Below, piece after piece: positions 34,313-44,307 of a DNA stretch of 64,000 bases. The position numbers and the translations under genes were made by a program. The notes below the pieces were generated by a model that was given only the letters and a program-made list of their open reading frames with translations, had not been told where the DNA came from and ran no database searches. The first letter of the stretch is position 1. Every line of letters begins with the position of its first letter. The stretch spans positions 6,030,761 through 6,094,760 of the forward strand of contig NC_084889.1 of assembly GCF_958979055.1 (NCBI RefSeq), read 5' to 3'. This stretch comes from Alnus glutinosa. Its lineage: Eukaryota; Streptophyta; Magnoliopsida; Fagales; Betulaceae.

Positions 34313-35554
34313 TGCTACTGATTCCAAATGTATTGGAGAATCTGATGATGAGGATTGAGGAACAAGAAGACGGCTATGATTCGATTGAGAAGAATGTGTA
34401 ATTGAGGTGAGTGCTGTGCCAAAGAATAAATTTTGGGGGTCTTTGTATTTATCACCATATATTTTGTGTAAAGAGAGGGAAAAAAAAAAATTAGGGTATG
34501 GAATGGAAATGGACCTCCGCGGTCGTCTCTTTGGCTTTTGTTGTTGCTACATTGTATAATCAAATTGCTGAGAAAGGTCATGTTGTAGCTGATTCTTGTT
34601 GTTATATATGTTTCTCTTTTGGTCCTCCCCTTATTCTCCAATTCAATTTTGCTCATTCTTCTATATAATTTCAAACGCTTTAATGAAAGTGAAAATTGAA
34701 GAAAAATTCATCAATATCACGCTCGCAAGTTTTAACTCCATGGACAACCTGAAACTCTGTCCTCGAATGCGTGAAAAGTTCCATTTGGGACCCTCGGAAC
34801 ATTCTGAAAAAAGAAAGGGGATTTTCGTTTCAGCTTTTTTAGGTATATATATATATATATTTTATTTTTTTTGTTCAAGCTCCAGCTGTTGATAATGGAG
34901 GTTTGACCGTGACCTGGTCTACCTGAAGCTTTACAAGTTGGTGTATTTTCGACCCTTGAAAGTTCTTGCAACAAGAATAGAATATTGTTGGCAACATGAA
35001 GGTGGGATTAGCGTCTTGTTTCTTGACCATGACTCAATGGATGTCCCTCCCTAATAAGTGGTATAACCTTGACTTTTTTATATGTTTGTTTTTGTTCTAT
35101 TGGATGCAACAATTACGTCACAAGTCTTCCAACGATGCTTTCCCTATTTGACTTCTCCTCAGTTTTTTGGTAAACTGTTTGCTTTTCTGCCTCCAACCTT
35201 GCTTGCTTTGACCGTTTCAGAAGGGGGATGTAGTGGGAGACAAGAGTTAAAAGTGTCCGATTCCAATTAGGTAATTTTGTTTTGTTTATTTTGATCGGTT
35301 ACATTTTGACTGCTTTGGATTCCTCATGTTTGTTTGAAAAAGTCGTGCTTTTTGAAGCTTCACTCTTTCTTTGATACATCCATCTCCTGCTTGGTTGGTC
35401 TCTGTTTTCCATCGTCTTTTCCCATCAGGCCATTCTCTCATCCAAATCTCTCTCCCCCCTCTCTCCTTTGTCCTTCATAGATTTTCAATTTCCTATGACT
35501 ACCGTCTAATTAGGACTGTTTGATGTGGCGCTGTAACATCGTCCAGACTGCAGA
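34313..35554. other. ROH1 3' UTR and downstream intergenic DNA
   Basis: T-rich sequence with no further gene recognised. It contains an (AT)n run near 34845-34860. Confidence 0.4.
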
Positions 35555-35780
35555 TTAGCCTTTTGCAGAACCAACCCAAGAAATTGAAGAGGCTGCCATC
35601 TGCCAAGGCAGTCGCCCTCCTCATAGCATTAAATGCCAAAAGCTTCTTTTGTCTCTTGCTGGTTGGAGTTAAATTCAGCATGTGAAGGTCTTTTCTCTTG
35701 GAAGGTAACCCGGTAACTTGGTTTACTCTATGTATGAGATTGACTGGCAATCTGGCATAGTGTTACATTTGAAAAAGTCA
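35555..35780. repeat. Diverged direct duplicate, copy 1
   Basis: Aligns in the same orientation with 37670-37875 through shared segments such as GAAGAAATT-like, GGAGTTAAATTC, CTTGGAAGGTA-like, and a final GACTGGCA then GT-ACATT-AAAA-GTCA. The function is unknown; either copy has a minus-strand frame of 80-95 codons without recognisable motifs. Confidence 0.5.
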
Positions 35781-35850
35781 AATTGATGTTTATGGAATCA
35801 CTAATAATCTTTTTACAAGGTTAAGCTAAGAAAAAATGATAAATTTTTTT

Positions 35851-36298
35851 AGGAAGAACTTCACTTGTAACTAATAAATTTTCACTCCTTTTGAAAGAAG
35901 GTATGTAAATTTTAAAATGTCTCAATTTAGGGTATCTATTTTTCAGAAAGTTTCAATCTCAGTCATCCGTTAGAATTTTTCGTTAAATCTTGTCAAAATT
36001 CTCATGTGTTTATTTTTTTTAAAAAAAAATTATAAATTTTTTCAAAGATTCAGGCATGGGTATTTTTGCAAATTCCGTTAAATTCTAATTAATACTTAAA
36101 TCCTAGCCATTTTTTTTCCTAAAAAAAAAAGAATGGGTATTTTGAAAATTTTGACAAGATTTAACAGAAAGTTCTAACGGGGGACTGAGATTGAAAGTTT
36201 TTGAAAAATGGATACTCTAAATTGAAACGTTTTAAAGTTTAGGTATACCTTCTTTCAAAAATAGTGAAAGTTCAAGAGTTATAAGTGAAGTTCTCTCA
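35851..36298. mobile_element. Foldback-type element with terminal repeats (Mutator-like MITE)
   Basis: The left end GAACTTCACTTGTAACT is matched by the complement of the right end (GAACTTCACTTATAACTC), and the inverted similarity continues for about 150 bp on each side. Possible 9-bp target duplications AATTTTTT(T/A) sit at 35842-35850 and 36299-36307. Confidence 0.65.
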
Positions 36299-36307
36299 AT
36301 TTTTTAA

Positions 36308-37669
36308 TAAGTTAATTTATATTCTAACACTTTCTCTTACGTGTAGGCTCAAACTCCCCCTTAATAAGTTATGCTCAACACATTAGATATTTAATTGAAA
36401 TGAGAGGTGAATAACAAGAATAAGGTTCGAATTTACGACATTTTGCTCTAATATCTTGTTAAATCACAACTAATCTCAAAAGTTTATGCTCATTATAAAT
36501 GGTAATTTTAATAATTTAATTTATATTTTAACACTTTAAGTGGAATTTCTCCTGACAACCCGGAAATAAATAAAAGAAGGAAAAAGAAAGAAAAAAAATA
36601 AGAGTATTTGAACAGGCTCTGTGCCCATTCCTCTGGCTGTGGAAGTAGGACTGCAGTATAAAATGAAAACATGGCAAGTGTTGAAGTTTCTCATCACAAT
36701 GAATCCTACTGAATGGGCCTCTGAGCAGTAGCTAGATTTGAAATCCAACTTCTGCCCATCTACTACATCCAATGTGGTCATGCTAGTCCAGTTGACTTAC
36801 AGCATGGTCTATGAACATGTCCTTTGAGTTTGATGCAGAGGTAAAGGACAACTTGGTTCCATGACTCCTTGAGGTTCTGAATTTTATTTTCTTATATGAG
36901 TTAAAGTCTTAATCTGTAGGAAAACAGAAAAGGAAAGAAGAGAAAGCTTATTTGATCGCCTCCAAATGTGGAGATTTTGCCTTTGAATGTGAAAGTTGTT
37001 TGTACTGCTTACTACTATTACAGATACTATTTCATCAATCCCATGATATGCTGTTTATGGAAGATTGACTCAGATCAATGTGAGCACAACAGGTTGGTAA
37101 ATGTTGGGAGGACTTCCAGGTAAATGTTCTGGAAGATCTCTTTGTTCTGTAGGCAGTGGTTGTAAAGCCCATCCCCCACCCACTTTTCTCTTTTTTCCCT
37201 TTTAGTTTCCGAATGTAGTTGAGGCAATTTATGTAAGATTATGAACCTAATAAGATCATCAATAGGAACAGTGGGTTATTGGTTTTTCCCGTTTATTTTG
37301 CTTCTTGTTTGCCACTTTATCTTAGGATGCCAGTAGGACTCGAGGTACATCAGTGGTGCAGCCATCTTTTTCCTTTCCCCCTTTCCCCTTAACTTCTTCC
37401 TCATTCTCTATGCAGGAAACTGAAGCTGAGGATGAAAAACAAATAAACTCAAAAAGAAAATTCTGAAAAGGAAAAAATGTAAGAGGGAGATGGTAACTGG
37501 AAATTGTGAAGAGCTATACTTCCTATTCCATTTTGCTTATAGAGGATAGGCAAACACTAAGCTGATCAGCTGATGTATCTAACTAAGTCTTCTCCGCAAC
37601 TTCTTATATCCTTTAAGATAGCTACTTGTTATTATAAATCTTAGTTACAGGGCACCTTTTGGACCAGTT
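36308..37669. other. Intergenic, no gene recognised
   Basis: Mixed-composition DNA with no coding region I can support. Confidence 0.45.
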
Positions 37670-37875
37670 TCTGATCAGCCTTTTTGCATGAGAACGAAGA
37701 AATTGGCGAAGTAGCTGCACCATCCTGATCAGCCTTTTCTGTCCTTTCCTTTGTTTGATGGAGTTAAATTCTCTAAATGTTTGAAGAGTATATATTTTGG
37801 AAGGTATGTTAGAATAGCCACTAACTAGGCTTTGTGAAAATGACTGGCATAATGTGACATTCAAAAAGGTCAGAA
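37670..37875. repeat. Diverged direct duplicate, copy 2
   Basis: Partner of 35555-35780. The two copies lie about 2.1 kb apart, with the inverted-repeat element at 35851 between them. Confidence 0.5.
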
Positions 37876-38227
37876 CGATTTTCTCTGTATTCTCTCTTTT
37901 AAGCAAACCTAAATGAATAAATACATAGAAGAAAAAGTTGGGGGGATCTAAACCTATATCAGTGTGACATGTCTATTTTCTAAGCAGAAGTATGCAAAGA
38001 AAAAGTTGATCTTCTGGACCTTTGTACTAGCATTATATCGAAGATTGGATTTGTCATTTCACCTTTGAAATGGTACTCACTTTACCTCAAGTTCACCTTA
38101 TGTGCTTTTAAGGTTATTCATTCTATCTCTGTCACACCATGAAATTCTCCTTAATGGCACATGAACTTTAATACAATTGTTAATTTATACACTTAATAAC
38201 AAAGAAATAAAGCAGCTTATGCACAAA

Positions 38228-39742
38228 TTACTCATTTTTCTTAGCTCTAATCTTGTGAATGACAAAAACTATGAGAGAGACCAAAAAGGCTGATCCTGCA
38301 ATAACACAGGGAGCACCTAGCTTACACATTTTTGAATCTGACTGATTCTCTCGAGTTTCTTGCTCACCAAGATCATTCTTTTTCCCTGCTTCTGATGATT
38401 CACCTTCTTTCTCTTGAGAACTTCTTTCTTTACTTGCCTCTTGAACAACTTCATTTTGTACAACATGAGTTTCTTCTCGTTCCTTAACTTCCTCTTTGTC
38501 ATGGTTTTCAACAGGGCGCTCCGGTTGAAGAGTTTCTGCTTGTACGGGTTCTTGATCAGGTTTGGATTTTGTTGACTCTCGAACATCTGTATGTGACTCC
38601 TGATTTTGTGGTTCTTGAGGCATTTCATGTTCTGCTTGACGAAATTCTCCCTTTGTGCCTTTTTCTTCGACTTCAGTTCGGTGACTTGATGGTTGGTGTG
38701 GTATTTCTGGTTGTTGACTCACTTGATCCACTACAGTATGTGATGGTTCAGCCCTCTCTGGGCCGTGAAGGTGTTCTTCCTCCAGTCCTTTTTCTTGTAC
38801 TTCTTCCTTTGGAATGTCCCGTTTCTTTGTCGGCTCAGACAATTCCGGAAGCTCTTTGCTCCAAGTTTCTTCAGTCGTAGGTTTCATTGTCGCCACTTCT
38901 GGATGTTTAGTGGCTCCTTCTAATTCTCTATGATGCTCAATCTTTTGTGCTTCTTCCGGTGTCTCTGCCACCTGCTGAGTTTCTTCTGTAATTTTACTCT
39001 CAGGCTCTCGCGTTTCTCTCTCTCTTTTAGGCTCTTTATCAGCTACAGTTTGCACTGCTTCTGGTTTCCCTCTCCCAACCTTTTCTTTCACAACCCCATC
39101 AGTCTCGGGGTTGTTAGATTCTTCCTGAAGTTTCATTCCGACGTTGTCTCTTTCAAGAACCGCATCAGCTACAGCTTGCTCTCTTTCTGGTTTTGCTGTC
39201 TCTCTCTCAACCTCCTCTTCCTTCACTTCCTCAATCCCAACCCTACGAATTCCCTTTTCCCGTTTAGGCATGACAATTGTCAAGCTAGCTTCTTCATCAA
39301 ACTTGGCTTTGATCCGATCCAACACCACCCCATCAGGAATTTTGAAAACCTTTCTAAAACCCCTGAGTTCCACTCTTTTCTTGTATACCATCCAATCTAT
39401 CATCACCATTTCCTGCACCGGCTTCTCCACACTGACTGTTATCCGCGTCCCATCTTCATTTATCTTGATATCAATGTTCTCTTTCCTGAAACCTGCATTT
39501 GTACAAACATTATAATTGTAACATCTCAAACCCCTCCCACCCCACCCCCTCCCCACCTCAAAAAAAAAAAAAAAAAAACCAATGAAAATTTTACCTCTGA
39601 GATATGCAGTGAGGATGAACATGCTGTCATGTTCTTTAGACAAGAAAACAGGACCTGCTCGGTCTTTGGCAATCATAACATCAGCGGTGGAAGCGAGATC
39701 ATCTCTGGTTTTGGTGATCTTGAGTCCCAATTCAAGCTCCAT
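38228..39742 (-). CDS. RTM2-like protein: HSP20/alpha-crystallin domain plus membrane tail
   Basis: Two exons, 39595-39742 and 38228-39492, encode about 470 residues. The N-terminal ~110 residues form an HSP20-like (alpha-crystallin) domain: FRKENIDIKINEDGTRITVS, then ELRGFRKVFKIPDGVVLDRI and EEASLTIVMPKRE. A very acidic, Lys/Glu/Pro-rich linker of about 320 residues follows. A C-terminal hydrophobic segment (CVIAGSAFLVSLIVFVIH) then ends in a basic tail, IRAKKNE. This plan matches RESTRICTED TEV MOVEMENT 2, a phloem membrane protein of Arabidopsis that limits long-distance spread of potyviruses and lacks chaperone activity; many relatives have unknown roles. The only intron (102 nt) contains no stop, so its retention would add 34 residues in frame. 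Family sure, function inferred. Confidence 0.85.
   Translation of the reverse strand: MELELGLKITKTRDDLASTADVMIAKDRAGPVFLSKEHDSMFILTAYLRGKIFIGFFFFFFEVGRGWGGRGLRCYNYNVCTNAGFRKENIDIKINEDGTRITVSVEKPVQEMVMIDWMVYKKRVELRGFRKVFKIPDGVVLDRIKAKFDEEASLTIVMPKREKGIRRVGIEEVKEEEVERETAKPEREQAVADAVLERDNVGMKLQEESNNPETDGVVKEKVGRGKPEAVQTVADKEPKRERETREPESKITEETQQVAETPEEAQKIEHHRELEGATKHPEVATMKPTTEETWSKELPELSEPTKKRDIPKEEVQEKGLEEEHLHGPERAEPSHTVVDQVSQQPEIPHQPSSHRTEVEEKGTKGEFRQAEHEMPQEPQNQESHTDVRESTKSKPDQEPVQAETLQPERPVENHDKEEVKEREETHVVQNEVVQEASKERSSQEKEGESSEAGKKNDLGEQETRENQSDSKMCKLGAPCVIAGSAFLVSLIVFVIHKIRAKKNE
39531..39554 (-). promoter_or_regulatory. G-quadruplex motif inside the RTM2-like intron
   Basis: On the coding strand five G-runs (4, 5, 4, 3 and 4 bases) are separated by single-nucleotide loops, the strongest class of predicted quadruplex. 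It is followed upstream in the intron by a run of about 17 T near the donor. Confidence 0.7.
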
Positions 39743-41829
39743 AGATGATTTTTTTTTTTTTTTCCCCCTTCTATTTGCCTTTTCTTGTTTATCTTTTGGT
39801 GAATTAATTTTGAGTTAATAAAATGAGAAATAGGCTCATGGTTTACTGGTGAGAGGGATGTTAATGGAGAAACAATAATGTTGTCAAGTGTCAGCAATTG
39901 AGTAAAGCACATATTCATTGCTTCTTAAAACAGTTAAAAGTCGGTTGCTTTTTCATCGTATATTTTTCCTTGGCGGGAAGCTACGGTTTCCTTGGATACC
40001 AAAACATGAATCACCCCAGGTCGGGCCCAATAAGAGAAATTGAATCACAGCATTTCTTGGTAGAGACTAGGGATCTTTTAATTCATAATAAACATTTTAT
40101 TTGTATATGCCTTTTTATTAATTTTTTTCTTCTTCTAAAAATACAAAAAGAGTATGTGCACCATTTATTTATTATTATTAATTTTTTTTTTTTTTATAGC
40201 TGAATACCATTTTGAGGAATTGAAAAATGAAATGGATGCACAAAGGGCCATTAATTAATTAATTTATTTGTTAAGCCTAAGGGTCATCAGAAATGGTTTT
40301 TTATTTTTATTTTTATTTTTAGTTTAGGAAGTGTTTTAATGTGATTTAAAGGTGAGAAGTGTTTTATAATAATGTTCTGCGTTTTAAATTATTTGTTAAT
40401 AATTTTTTAAAAAGTGTGTTTCTGGCCATTACTAAGCGAGCCCAAAAGGCAAATCCCATGGCAAGAAAACTATTCGACATGTCAAGTCCTATTGGAGCCT
40501 ATTATTTAAAAAATTATAGCACCGTTTGTCAAACTATTCCAAAAATTCAAACTAAAAATATTCATACTTTTTTAAATCACATCAATCAATATTTTTTTTA
40601 TTTATTTACTCAAAAAATAAATGAAAAAACATAATTTTTTTACTTTTCCTTACAAAAAAATAAAAAAAAAAATTTACTATTTTTTTTTCCTACTTTATAT
40701 CACATCAATCAATTTTTACTATTATTCCAACAAAAATTTCAATACAAAATGTTTACTAAACATACCCTATAATTTTACATAAATCCCTTGGTTTGTAGAG
40801 TGATGTTATTTATGTTTCATGTGAAATGTAGGAATCTCACCTTTTTGGAGGGGGAAAGCCGTGAAACTAAAATAATAAACTATAATGACAAGATTTTTTT
40901 ATTTTTTTTCCTGTTTATATGCTATATTTCCATTATATATATATAAAAATATATATATGATAAACACAAATCAAAAAATTAAATATTTTATTACACAATG
41001 TCTATCACGAAAAGTAAATTTATCAAACTTCATAAATATATGCCAAAATTGATATATTAATAAGGTAACATATGGGCACTAGTACCAAAAAAAAAAAAAA
41101 AAAAACTAATTTTAAGTCGCTTGAAACTCATATTGTGCCTCCAATAATGATGAGATTATGCAACATGGAGTTCCTCCTAAACTAATTTTAAGGCACTTGT
41201 TTATCGCCCTACTCGAGAGTAGAGACTAATATTTTTTCATTTTCTTAAAGTTGATGTGGCTTTTAAAATCACCATAGGATTAAAATTTAATAGTGATCCA
41301 TCATAAATCTATCGATAATTTTAAAAGTCACATCAAATTTAAAAAGATAAATAGAGGACAAAAAATAATTCATTTCATTATTCTTCAAAAAGAGTATATA
41401 AAATGGTCCCAAATATGGGTTATTGCATGGTATGATGGTAAGACTTAAAAAGAGTATATAAAATGAGTAATGTTATTTAGAAGACTCATATACAACTATT
41501 ATACAACTGGAATAATGAAACAGTTAAAATAAACTATTAATTTCTTTCTTTCTTTCTTTATTTCTTATAAATGTTGATCTAGTGGCTAATTTTTTGACGG
41601 CCACATCATTCAATTGTATATTTCTCGTATTGGGCCTCAAATAATTAAATTGTTATTTCTTATCCGTTTAAGCTTTTGCAATAAGCTATAGTTTAAACTT
41701 TAAATAGAACACCGAGTTAACCTTATAATAAAGTGTTTAAGGAAAATAAAGCTCACAATCAATCTCAGAGAATGAAATGTTTTCCAGAAAAAGACAGTCA
41801 TTTTTTCAATCATTGAGTTAAATATTTAT
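39743..41829. other. RTM2-like promoter and intergenic AT-rich DNA
   Basis: No gene is seen. A direct repeat AACTAATTTTAAG occurs at about 41104 and 41179, and an AT-rich MITE-like stretch is listed separately. Confidence 0.4.
40515..40770. mobile_element. Probable MITE
   Basis: The left end CACCGTTTGTCAAAC resembles the complement of the right end (GGGTATGTTTAGTAAAC). TATTCCAA-like words recur inside each end. It is non-coding and the ends are approximate. Confidence 0.35.
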
Positions 41830-42347
41830 TGTTATAATACCCCGGTCTCATATTAAGAAGAGATGAATAGTTCACATAAAGTGAATGATTTATAAATATA
41901 CTCATAGGTGTTAAGTCGCACATTGCCTAGTTATTAGGTGAAACTCGGCTTTATAAGGGATTCTAAGAAAGTTCTAAATTGACTAGTCATTTTGGGGTGA
42001 TAGCACAGATGTGGCTAGCATTTTTTCCTGGGTCGTTACAAATAGTATCAGAGCCACCTAATAATGCCAAGTCATTTGGTATTGGAGCACCACATGATGT
42101 GGCCCCGACGAGAACGTCAGGGGTTTAAGGGAGGGAATTTGTATTACCCCGATCCTATATTGAAAGGAGATGAATAACTCACATAAAGTGAGTAGTTTAT
42201 AAAGATACTCATAGGTGTTAAGTCTCACATTGTCTAGTTACTTTGTGAAATTGAGCTTTATAAGGAATGCTAGAAAAGCTCCAAATTGACTAACTGTTTT
42301 AAGGTGATAGCGCAGATATGACTAGCGCTTTTTCCCGCGTCGTTACA
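41830..42347 (+). mobile_element. TRIM (terminal-repeat retrotransposon in miniature)
   Basis: A 5' LTR (41830-42040) and 3' LTR (42140-42347), each about 210 bp, start TG(T) and end CGTTACA. Right after the 5' LTR is a primer-binding site complementary to initiator-methionine tRNA (AGTATCAGAGCCA, 42044-42056). A purine-rich tract with AAGGGAGGGAA (42127-42137) stands before the 3' LTR. Only about 99 bp lie between the LTRs and no protein is encoded, as is normal for TRIMs. It looks structurally whole. The LTRs differ at roughly one base in ten, so it is old. No matching target duplication was found. Confidence 0.85.
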
Positions 42348-42925
42348 CTCGTACCGGGCCTTTGACATGCTGCCTTGTAACCATTCTATTGCACCATTGA
42401 GTTATTGAACGGGGACAATATGGCGTGTATCTTGTTGATGGCATTGATCACAAACACCCTAGCAATTTATCCAACCACATTTGTTGACCTACCAATGGAG
42501 CACAGATAGTGGCTAATAGGCTGTCGGTCAGGAGACATCAAAGTTTTCATCAAAACACCAATATAAACTATTCATTTTCATAGGGTCCTGTATATCTCAC
42601 CCCTTCTTCCCATGCACCAAAATGCTTTGTACCACAATGACAAAGGATTTACCTGCCCAAAAGGTTCTCTTGGAAGTTCAAATTTGTTTTTTCAGAATAT
42701 AAAAAAGGAGGAAAAGAGAGTGAAAAAAAGAAAAAGTAGTGCTTGATGATTGCATGGCAAAACTAAAGACCAAAAAAGTGCCAATGATTCCAAAGCAAGG
42801 GTCTTAACAGCATCACAAATACAACAATACATGGTATAATCATCACCCCTAAAGCTACTTTAGACTCAAACCAACACTACTACTACTACTACTACTACTA
42901 CATGGTGCTCATATATTTTACACAG

Positions 42926-42963
<38 letters not shown>
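42348..42963. other. Intergenic DNA and 3' flank of the phytocyanin-like gene
   Basis: Contains an (ACT)n tract at 42879-42900 and a (CT)n tract at 42927-42962 that directly abuts the stop codon of the phytocyanin-like gene on the minus strand. Confidence 0.6.
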
Positions 42964-42965
<2 letters not shown>

Positions 42966-43340
42966 ACAGCAGCATCAGCAAAACTGCACAAAATACAGCC
43001 GTTTGAACTGCAAATAACCCCACCATCACCTGCATTCCCACCGAAATACAAAATGAATGAATACCCCAATCAACACTCACATCAGAACAAATGGAAAAGA
43101 GAAGCAATTCAGAGTTAATGCTCTTTAGAAAGGATTTTTTTTTTCTTTCAAAAAAAGTATTATGTGAGTGATTGATTGTTTGTTGATATTTTTGTTTTGA
43201 GAAGAGAAAACAAATGGCTTTTTGTTATGCATAATGACACAATAAAGTTTGCACCCCCCTTCCACCTCCATGCGGAGTGCATAAGACTAAAAGTGAGGGG
43301 TTGTATAAATACATGTATAGACGTATATATACGTATAAAT

Positions 43341-43379
<39 letters not shown>

Positions 43380-43901
43380 CATGCCTGTCCTCCCTGGCCA
43401 GAGGTGGGTAAAGGACGAATAGTAGCAGAGTCGACTTCACCAGTAGGCAGAGGAACCGCAGGATTACTGTTGATAAATGGCATACCACCACCTGTATCAG
43501 GCACCAGGGACGGCACAGTCACCGGAGAGCTTGCAGTCGGTGCCGGGCTCGGTGAAGCCGCTTGGTGAGGGTGAAACGGCCAAGGGAATGCCGGAGAGGA
43601 CGACACGACTCCACCAGAAGAGGGCGCTGGAGCTGCCACTGGAGGAAGTTCCGGAGGCATAGGGGAAGCTTCAGGTGGCGGTGTGGAAGAGACCTTCATG
43701 GAAAGCTTTTCAGTGGCTTGGCATGCTTTCAGAGACCCATTGCTGAAGGCAAAGTAGAAGAAGCCCGGCCGTGATGGGTGCCACTTAGATATGTAAGAAC
43801 AAATTGGTTAGAGCCTCAAGATTTTTGAGCCATTTCTCAAGTACCCAGATAAAAGATCAGAGAAATCAATTTCTTTTAAGCCATTTTTAGATTACCCAGA
43901 T

Positions 43902-43944
<43 letters not shown>

Positions 43945-44307
43945 CCGTGTAGGATGTGGAATTGGGTTTATTGAGAAGTGTGGCTTGAGTGAAATCGCAG
44001 AGATTGAAGGCTCTTTGGTTCTGGAAAATGTAGAGATTGTAGTGATTCTTGTGTTTAAAAACTGAGAAGGTATAAAAGACAAAGCAGAGGTATGTTAGTT
44101 GGTATATATAAAATAAAAAAATCATCCCTTTTTTTAAAAAAGAATTAAGCTGAGTGTGGATATGCAATACTTACTGATGGAGTCTCCTATATGAACAGGG
44201 TTCTTCCATTCTGAAACTCCATCTATTAGAATTGTGGTGGAGTGAGAAGCCTGGAAGAGTGAAAATAGAAGAGAGAGGAAGAAGATGAGCATGGAGGAGA
44301 CCTTCAT
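42964..44307 (-). CDS. Phytocyanin / early-nodulin-like protein, GPI-anchor type
   Basis: Exons 44175-44307, 43946-44061, 43385-43783 and 42964-43029 encode about 237 residues. Order: signal peptide (1-23, ending QASHS), plastocyanin-like domain (TTILIDGVSEWKNPVHIGDS, then IIFKHKNHYNLYIF, then WHPSRPGFFYFAF), Pro/Ser/Ala-rich arabinogalactan-like linker, and hydrophobic C-terminus (VGLFAVQTAVFCAVLLMLL) suited to GPI anchoring. The family acts at the plasma membrane and cell wall. The usual C-terminal Cys-x4-His-Cys copper motif reads FAFSNGSLKACQ here, so type-I copper binding is unlikely, as in early-nodulin-like members. The last intron seems to use a GC donor. (CT)n or (GA)n tracts lie immediately inside introns 2 and 3 and immediately after the stop. 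The exon 1-3 structure is secure and exon 4 is inferred from the tail. Confidence 0.82.
43342..43376. repeat. (GA)n microsatellite just inside phytocyanin intron 3
   Basis: About 17 GA dinucleotides starting within 10 nt of the proposed donor. Confidence 0.95.
43903..43940. repeat. (GA)n microsatellite at the phytocyanin intron 2 donor
   Basis: About 19 GA dinucleotides. On the coding strand the donor GTATG is followed directly by (TC)n. Confidence 0.95.

Noticed and set aside
33395-34327. Long frames on both strands over ROH1
   Set aside because: Shadows of the GC-rich ROH1 coding sequence; the + frame carries the family signatures.
36340-36500. Sequence with GGTTCGAATT, resembling a tRNA B box
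   Set aside because: No A box at the right distance and no cloverleaf; it resembles common dispersed repeat ends.
38930-39748. 272-codon + strand frame opposite the RTM2-like gene
   Set aside because: Shadow of the Glu/Lys-rich antisense coding exon, giving an artificial Phe/Ser/Leu-rich protein.
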